Shown: one piece after another, positions 58,557 through 64,000 of the stretch | How the letters are laid out: each line of letters starts with the position of its first letter | Numbering within the stretch: position 1 is the first letter of the stretch | Origin: a bacterium UBP14_UBA6098 | GTDB lineage: Bacteria > UBP14 > UBA6098 | Assembly (NCBI GenBank): GCA_002428525.1 | Contig: DIWU01000015.1 | Span: forward strand, 73,708-137,707 | Direction of reading: 5' to 3' | DNA length: 64,000 bases | The notes under the pieces: generated by a model | Database searches by the model: none | The model's input: the letters and a program-made list of their open reading frames with translations, nothing else | Told to the model about the DNA's origin: nothing | Translations under genes and position numbers: made by a program

Positions 58557-61500
58557 CTACCTTGCGAGCGTGACAGTTCCTCTGCATACCCTCTTGCCCT
58601 CGACTGTGACCTCGTAAATATAAACACCCGAGGGACATTTACGGCCGTTTTTATCGAGCCCGTTCCAAGAAGCGGACTCCATCTTTCCAGCAGGCGCGGA
58701 GATTTTGACAATCGAGGCCCCGCGCATGTCGAAGATCTCGAGCACTGCCGCATAGCGGTAGAACCCCGGCCAAAGTATTGCGACCTCGTCGTTGTAGCCG
58801 TCTTGGTTCGGGGTGAAGGGATCGGTCGAGGTGGAGCATTGAACCTCCGGCTCGATCCAGTATGAGAAAAACAGACAGCCGCGGTTGGCCTCGCAGAGAT
58901 CGGGCGAATCCGAGGCGCAAAGCCTGAGATTAAGGCTATCCGCGCTTTTAAAGAACAGGCTCGCGCTGTGAGGACGAAATGCGAGCGTGCCCAGATGTGA
59001 ATCCCATTCGAGGCCGGGCTCTCCGAGAACTAACCGGGTAGAATCGCCGTCGAGCCAAACGAGTAGCTCTATCGAGGATGTATCGAGCGGCGAGATCAGG
59101 TCGTAAAGGTTGAACTCGCAGTCGGCTTCCGCCGAATCGACCATCTCGCCGTCATTTGGGCGAATCAGAGAAATAATAGGGGTGGAGATATCGACGGAAA
59201 ATATCCACTCGATCGGCGTGTGAAGCCTGTTGCCAAACTCGTCGAACGCCTCGATAAGCGCGACTGAGATTTGGCCTTCGGAAAAGATCTCTCCGAAGGG
59301 GGTGAAAACAAAGACCGAGTCGCCCTCGAGGCCGAGCTCCGGCGAGGCGAGCGTGTAGTTTTCGCCGAATATCGAGAAAACGCAAGTCGAGGCGTCGATG
59401 TTAGCCTCGCCTGAGATCGAGAAACGGAGAACCTGATCTCGGCAGGATGTGATCGTGCCAGGAATCGGGAGGGTGAGAGCAATTTTTGCCGGTTCGAGGA
59501 TCGGTATCTCCCAAAGCGGAGAATCATTGCGCGTGCGGTCCTCGGGGACCGCGAAGTCGAAATCGTTGTCCCAGCAAGTCGCGCGGAGAGTGATTATCCC
59601 ACGCCCGGAGACGAGTGTTCCGATCGACTCAAAAATGTGCGTATCCGCCGAGGTCGAGACGAGACTGAGATAAACCGTGTCGGCGTCGATCGCAATCTCG
59701 CTGTCGGTGTCCCAGACGAAGAAGGGCGCGAGGGGGTTCGGCCCAGCCGGAGAGTAAACACCCGAGGGATCGACCGCGCGGCAGGTCAGGAAGAAGGCCG
59801 AATCCTCGAGCCAAACAGTCGGGGCAAAATCGAGCCAAACCGGCCCGAGTGTGTCGTCATCCGGCACGAAGAAGCTCCAGAGCGTTTCCGCAGAGTTTGC
59901 CCCGCAGTATTCGGCGCAGTCCGCGACCGAAAGCGCGATATAGCTTGTCTCGCGCTCGGGGAAATGTGTGCTCGTCGGAGTGAAGATAAGCGAATCGCCA
60001 TTCAGAGCGAGTTGACCGCCGAGCGGGTGATGAGTGCCGTTCGCCAGAAAATCGATGGAGTGAATATCCACGCCGCAAGCGTCGTCGGTCAGAACAGCAA
60101 CGACCGGCGAGCTCGGCAGAGCGTCGGTTGCTCCGGGGAGGGGCGAGACGATCTCGATAACCGGCGCAAAAAGATCGATTATGACCTGAGTTAAAATGGT
60201 GTCCTGCAAGGGGTTGCCGAGAGAGTCGTAGGCCGAATATAAAACAAATTCCACCGTGTCGAGGTGGCTCCATGGCGCCGTCGGTGTGAATATCAGGCTA
60301 TCCCCCCGAAAATCGAGGGCGGAACTCGGCCAGCGGAGGACCGCGCCGTTGACGGTCATCTCCACCGAGTCGAGCACAATCCCCGAGGGATCGATGAGCC
60401 TCGCGACGAAGCCCTGCCCCTCGCAACTCGAGTATGTCCCCGAGATCGGGTTGACTAAGACCGCGCGCGGGCCGAGCTTGTCGATCCAGAAGAACCAGCT
60501 CGTGTCGGAGCAGTTCGGGCCGCACCACTGTGTGCTGTCGCAGGCGTGAACAGTGACGAAGACCGATTCCTCGTCGAAGAAATAGCTAATATATTCCGGC
60601 TTGAAGATCAAGGTGTCGCCGGCCATCGAAAGCGCGGGGCCTCCGAGCGTCCAGCAATCGCCCGCGGTGCAAAGCTCTATTGTCGAGAGGCCGAGGCCGC
60701 TTTCGTCGGTGATAACAACCGAGATAACCGGTTGCGCGGTATCGACGACCCCCGCGTTCGGCGGTGCGAGGTCGGAGAAGCGCGGCGGCTCGATATCGAC
60801 TGTGAAGGCCCATTCACAGGGCACCTCCAGCGGATTCCCCAAGGAATCCTCGGCCGTTATAATCCGAACCTCGACCTCGTCGTTGTGCGCGAAGGGAACT
60901 GCGGGCGAAAAAGCGAAGGTATCGCCATGAGCGCTGACCTCCGGCGAGCCGGTCGTGTATATCGCCCCGTTAACAGAGAAACTCACCGTGTTCGGATCGA
61001 TTCCGTTCGGGTCTTCGAGGCTGAAAACTATATCGAAGCTGTCGCAACCGACGACGGAACCGTCCGCCGGGCCGATCGGAGAGCATTGCGGCCCTAAGAG
61101 ATTCACAAAAAAGAACCAGCATTCTTCGAGGATATTCGGCCCGCAACCCCCCGCCCGGTCTTCGGCGCGAACACAAATAACGATCGAATCGTCGTGGGCG
61201 AAATCCCACCCGAGGACAGCGCCGTCGAGCCGCAGTAGCTCGCCGTCCCAGAGGCCCTCGGAGGTTGAATAGGTGGCTCCATCCACTGTCACCGAGATAG
61301 ATTCCTCGGCAAGCCCGCTGAGCGAATCGGCGATTCGGAAAGAGACTGTCGGCGCCGGAAGGCCGACATAACCGCCCTCGGCCGGCACCCTCTCCCAAAC
61401 GAAGGGCGGGTTTTGGTCAACAATAATCGTAAAATCGAGGGGGGCGCCGTCGTTGCCGAGCATATCGCGAAGCCGCTCGAAGCGGACAACTATCGTATCG

Positions 61501-63578
61501 CCGTTTTCGACCGGTATGTCGGGCTGAACGAGCAGTGTGCCCGCGGAGAAGCTCATGCCCTCTGGGAAGAACAGCGTGTCCGCGCCGATCGAGATGATTA
61601 TTTCGGTCGGGTCGATATTCGAGGTATCCTGAAGCAAGAAAGCCGCTCGCAGGCTGTCACAGGAAAGAAAGCCGCCCGGCGGCGAGATCATTTCGGCCGT
61701 CGGGCCGATATTGTCGATATAAAAACTCCAACATGTGTCGGCGATATTCGCACCGCATCCGATCGCCCTGTCCCCCCCGGTGGCGCAAACACGGATATCG
61801 CCCGAAAGCGACAGCCCCGCGGCGGAGGCTGTCAGGCTGAGCCTGCCGGTAGTTCCGTTCCAGCTGAGGCCGGTCGCGCCCCAAGCGAAGGTGTCAGCCT
61901 CAACTACCCAGCGGAAATGCGAGGTCTCGATTCCCGAGGTGCTGTCGGAGACATAGGCGACGATGATCGGGGTTTCGTCGGAAATCACCGAACCGGGGAT
62001 GGGCGAGAGCGCGGAAAAGACCGGCGGTCTGAAATCCGCGGTGAAAACGAAGGTTGTGTCTCCGGTTCGCGGGCAACCGGATTCGCCGGAGAGCCTCTCG
62101 ACGAGGCCGTAGTAGGTGACGCCGTGCATCCAACAGGGTTCCGGGCCGAGGAAGGTGTAAACAGAGTCTTCGGCGCTGAACAAGCTCCGAGAGGGACCGT
62201 AGGAAACCGAATTCACAACAATATTTGCGCTGGCCGGTTCTATCGGGGCATCCTCAACGACCTTCCATGTCACCGAGCCGCAACTGCATGAATAAAAAGA
62301 ACTTATCGGCGGATTAAGAAGATCGAGCCGCGGCGAGGGCAACTCGAAGCGGAAGCTTATCGAATGTAAAATCGGGGTGCTTATCGCGCTTCTGGACATA
62401 CTGACGCGGTATTTATAGAACGGCCCCTCGGCCGCCGAGGGTGGGATCGCGCCGCCAGAGACCACTATCTCCCAAGGGCTCCATGAGATCGCATCCGCGG
62501 AGGAGGACAGCTCGATAACAATCGACGAGCTGTCGGGAGTCTCCATAGCGGTGGTCATCTCGATAAGCCCCCCCGGGCAGGGCGCGGTGAAGATAGCGCT
62601 TGTGAAAACGCCCGAGCCGAGGCCGCCGAAGTAGGAGTAATACATGGCGTTGATCATCGCCTTGCCCTCCCACGGCGCCGGACGGAAGGAGGTTCCCTCC
62701 CACTCCTCGGCGTGGCCGGTCGAAAAATAGGAGGCGAAACTGCCATAATCGGGCGAGAAATATGAATGCATATAAATCTCGTCATCCGGGCCGACGAACC
62801 AGACCTGCCCCGCGGAATAATGCTCTCCGAATTCGTGACAGGCCGTGATATCGAACTCTGCGGGCAACTCGAAGGGGGCGTGAAGAATCGTTGCTCCGGC
62901 CGGCGCCGAGGGATACCTTTCGACCTCGTAATAAAGCCTTGTTGCGGCGTTGTTTGCGACCCATTCGGCGGTGAGGCCCGTCACATCGGCTATATCGTTG
63001 AAATTCTCGTGGATGAATGTCCCAAACATCGTCGTTCCGCCGGGGCCTCTGCGCTTGGCGATTGTGTCGTGTGTAAGAACGATCCCCCTGCCGAGGCCGG
63101 CAAACTCCCTGACCATGCGCTTTCCGCTGTCATCGAGGTCGTTCTCATCGCCGCCGTAACCATTGGCGATTCCGAATAAAATGACATCGAAGTCGAGTAG
63201 GTTTCTGTTTGAATAGGCCATAGTTGAGGGATTTTGCGCGCGGAAGCTGAAGCGAAGGCTGTCGATTGAGTTCCATGCTTCGAGGTCGATGATCTCGATT
63301 CCGAAAACAAGCGGCGGATCGCCATAGGGCGCGAGGCTATCGACAGTTCGTGCGAGGCAGTTCGCACAATGCCCCGGAGGAATGATTTGTAATACCCTTA
63401 TTGTATCGAACTCTGCGAGAGTGAGTGCCGCCGACGGAAAGACTGGATCGGGGACTATCAGGATGTTGTGCGCTTCCCCTGAGGAAAAATCTGATTGTGT
63501 TGTGAAGGTGACACTGAATGGCGTCGCGAGGGAAATTGAACAGAAAAGAATAAATGCTAAGGTTTTATTTATATTCAT
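58557..63578 (-). CDS. Large secreted Ig-repeat protein with CHU_C/FlgD-like C-terminus
   Basis: A 1673-residue exported protein: a signal peptide, a ThuA/GATase-like region (about 25-310) ending near HAEEWEGTSFRPAPW, a beta-sandwich (about 330-520), then tandem Ig-like domains (about 525-1570). The Ig domains come in pairs; one of each pair ends in a CG.N..D(T/E)CW.F.ID motif and the other in a FTVDI..P motif. The end (DPFTPNQDGYNDEVAI to CRGTVTLAR) resembles the gliding-motility CHU_C and FlgD-Ig sorting domains. It is probably an adhesin or surface filament. Confidence 0.75.
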   Translation of the reverse strand: MNINKTLAFILFCSISLATPFSVTFTTQSDFSSGEAHNILIVPDPVFPSAALTLAEFDTIRVLQIIPPGHCANCLARTVDSLAPYGDPPLVFGIEIIDLEAWNSIDSLRFSFRAQNPSTMAYSNRNLLDFDVILFGIANGYGGDENDLDDSGKRMVREFAGLGRGIVLTHDTIAKRRGPGGTTMFGTFIHENFNDIADVTGLTAEWVANNAATRLYYEVERYPSAPAGATILHAPFELPAEFDITACHEFGEHYSAGQVWFVGPDDEIYMHSYFSPDYGSFASYFSTGHAEEWEGTSFRPAPWEGKAMINAMYYSYFGGLGSGVFTSAIFTAPCPGGLIEMTTAMETPDSSSIVIELSSSADAISWSPWEIVVSGGAIPPSAAEGPFYKYRVSMSRSAISTPILHSISFRFELPSPRLDLLNPPISSFYSCSCGSVTWKVVEDAPIEPASANIVVNSVSYGPSRSLFSAEDSVYTFLGPEPCWMHGVTYYGLVERLSGESGCPRTGDTTFVFTADFRPPVFSALSPIPGSVISDETPIIVAYVSDSTSGIETSHFRWVVEADTFAWGATGLSWNGTTGRLSLTASAAGLSLSGDIRVCATGGDRAIGCGANIADTCWSFYIDNIGPTAEMISPPGGFLSCDSLRAAFLLQDTSNIDPTEIIISIGADTLFFPEGMSFSAGTLLVQPDIPVENGDTIVVRFERLRDMLGNDGAPLDFTIIVDQNPPFVWERVPAEGGYVGLPAPTVSFRIADSLSGLAEESISVTVDGATYSTSEGLWDGELLRLDGAVLGWDFAHDDSIVICVRAEDRAGGCGPNILEECWFFFVNLLGPQCSPIGPADGSVVGCDSFDIVFSLEDPNGIDPNTVSFSVNGAIYTTGSPEVSAHGDTFAFSPAVPFAHNDEVEVRIITAEDSLGNPLEVPCEWAFTVDIEPPRFSDLAPPNAGVVDTAQPVISVVITDESGLGLSTIELCTAGDCWTLGGPALSMAGDTLIFKPEYISYFFDEESVFVTVHACDSTQWCGPNCSDTSWFFWIDKLGPRAVLVNPISGTYSSCEGQGFVARLIDPSGIVLDSVEMTVNGAVLRWPSSALDFRGDSLIFTPTAPWSHLDTVEFVLYSAYDSLGNPLQDTILTQVIIDLFAPVIEIVSPLPGATDALPSSPVVAVLTDDACGVDIHSIDFLANGTHHPLGGQLALNGDSLIFTPTSTHFPERETSYIALSVADCAEYCGANSAETLWSFFVPDDDTLGPVWLDFAPTVWLEDSAFFLTCRAVDPSGVYSPAGPNPLAPFFVWDTDSEIAIDADTVYLSLVSTSADTHIFESIGTLVSGRGIITLRATCWDNDFDFAVPEDRTRNDSPLWEIPILEPAKIALTLPIPGTITSCRDQVLRFSISGEANIDASTCVFSIFGENYTLASPELGLEGDSVFVFTPFGEIFSEGQISVALIEAFDEFGNRLHTPIEWIFSVDISTPIISLIRPNDGEMVDSAEADCEFNLYDLISPLDTSSIELLVWLDGDSTRLVLGEPGLEWDSHLGTLAFRPHSASLFFKSADSLNLRLCASDSPDLCEANRGCLFFSYWIEPEVQCSTSTDPFTPNQDGYNDEVAILWPGFYRYAAVLEIFDMRGASIVKISAPAGKMESASWNGLDKNGRKCPSGVYIYEVTVEGKRVCRGTVTLAR

Positions 63579-63621
63579 TGGGTTAAATACGAAAGTATTG
63601 TAATTCTTACAATATAGAAAA

Positions 63622-63643
63622 GGGGTTGCAAAAAAGCAAACCC
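63622..63643 (-). terminator. Possible terminator of the truncated OM-protein gene
   Basis: On the minus strand GGGTTTGC-TTTTTT-GCAACCCC is followed by TTTTC. It lies about 30 nt after the stop of the gene cut by the window end. Confidence 0.5.
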
Positions 63644-63672
63644 TTTCGCAAATCCGCTCGATTTATTGACCG

Positions 63673-64000
63673 CTATAGGATGAAAAAGACTCCGACTGAT
63701 GGGTTGTAAGTCGATATATCCGATAGGTTTACTTTAAAACAACCGACCCCCTTAATTTCATCGGTCAGTCTGAATGTTCCCCCCACGACAAGGTGGATCT
63801 CGAGGCGGGCGTCGTGCTCGATCGGGTCGTAGGCTTGAAGCGTCTCGTCGGGTGTGTCGGTTAGATAATGAAAGCCTAAACCTCCGCCTATATACGGTTC
63901 GAAGGGTATGCTTGTCACCTTTGGCAACAGTTTGATCGTCGCCATAACCCCGATGTCGGAATGCGAATTTGTATATGAGACTTCTGAAAAACAGATTATT
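63673..64000 (-). CDS. Outer-membrane barrel protein, 5' end outside the window
   Basis: The frame stays open from the stop at 63673 to the window edge, so only the last 109 or so residues are present. An internal ATG at 63945 is probably not the start, since the upstream residues (SEVSYTNSHSDIGVMATIKL) continue a barrel-like strand. The body reads IPFEPYIGGGLGFHYL, then IHLVVGGTFRL and ends YNPSVGVFFIL, a typical beta-barrel C-terminus. The family resembles OMP_b-brl proteins. Confidence 0.65.
   Translation of the reverse strand, partial: IICFSEVSYTNSHSDIGVMATIKLLPKVTSIPFEPYIGGGLGFHYLTDTPDETLQAYDPIEHDARLEIHLVVGGTFRLTDEIKGVGCFKVNLSDISTYNPSVGVFFIL

Noticed and set aside
59637..60194. Plus-strand frames opposite the Ig-repeat protein gene
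   Set aside because: They recur wherever the antisense gene is Asp/Ser/Gly-rich and carry no motif or ribosome site.

Overview
The window looks like chromosomal DNA from an uncultured Gram-negative bacterium of the Fibrobacterota-Chlorobi-Bacteroidota (FCB) superphylum or a related candidate phylum. The reasons are the C-terminal sorting domains with NPFN motifs typical of type IX secretion (T9SS) cargo, a PorV-like outer-membrane protein, the complete BatABCDE/MoxR locus, several outer-membrane beta barrels, and many exported proteins built from Ig-like and carboxypeptidase-regulatory modules. The bulk is GC-rich and tightly packed, with many ATGA or stop/start overlaps. Two sections, about 26.5-30.2 kb and 45.7-52.4 kb, are visibly richer in A+T. 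No species is assigned.

Layout. 0-1.1 kb: a 25-residue basic peptide, a small membrane protein and a lipoprotein. 1.3-2.0 kb: tRNA-Ser(TGA), preceded by three 57-bp tandem units that each repeat the head of that tRNA, and followed by two opposed arrays of 21-bp repeats. 2.1-9.4 kb: a DUF4159 / DUF4175-like / TPR cassette running into prmC and a creatininase-family hydrolase. 9.46-9.64 kb: a perfect-stem cloverleaf intergenic element. 9.8-24.0 kb: a lone receiver protein, a folded intergenic segment, then a 15-gene Bat (aerotolerance) locus on one strand: BatD-like, MoxR, diguanylate cyclase, barrel protein, DUF58, SurA-like, second BatD-like, BatA, methyltransferase, BatB, YihY, FmdB, BatC, BatD, BatE.

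24.2-30.8 kb: a signal-peptidase-I homologue that seems to lack its catalytic dyad, a HemW-like radical SAM protein, a small zinc-ribbon protein, an A+T-rich three-gene operon that reads as MurNAc salvage (NamZ-type DUF1343, MurU-type nucleotidyltransferase, AmgK-type kinase), a DUF486 membrane protein, and lexA behind a perfect SOS box. 31-45.3 kb: exported and T9SS-type proteins around queA and dgt, including a 1922-residue zincin-like modular protein. 45.4-45.6 kb: tRNA-Val and tRNA-Asp.

45.7-52.1 kb (minus strand): an envelope/stress island of small proteins (two YtxH, DUF3185, Lmo0937/DUF5670, DUF3996-like, coiled-coil, LapA, BaeRF-like) with an OmpA-family protein, preceded by a NarL-type response regulator. 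53.2-53.7 kb: a second 21-bp array, palindromic REP-like units and short tandem repeats. 53.7-64 kb (minus): a radical SAM protein, dxs, purB, a 1673-residue Ig-repeat T9SS-type protein, and the 3' part of an outer-membrane protein cut by the window end.

How the parts fit. Much of the window builds or protects the envelope: Bat proteins with MoxR, secreted adhesin/protease-like proteins, OmpA, barrels and small stress membrane proteins. Housekeeping genes (prmC, hemW, queA, dgt, dxs, purB, lexA) are interspersed. All family names come from reading motifs by eye; no database search was run.
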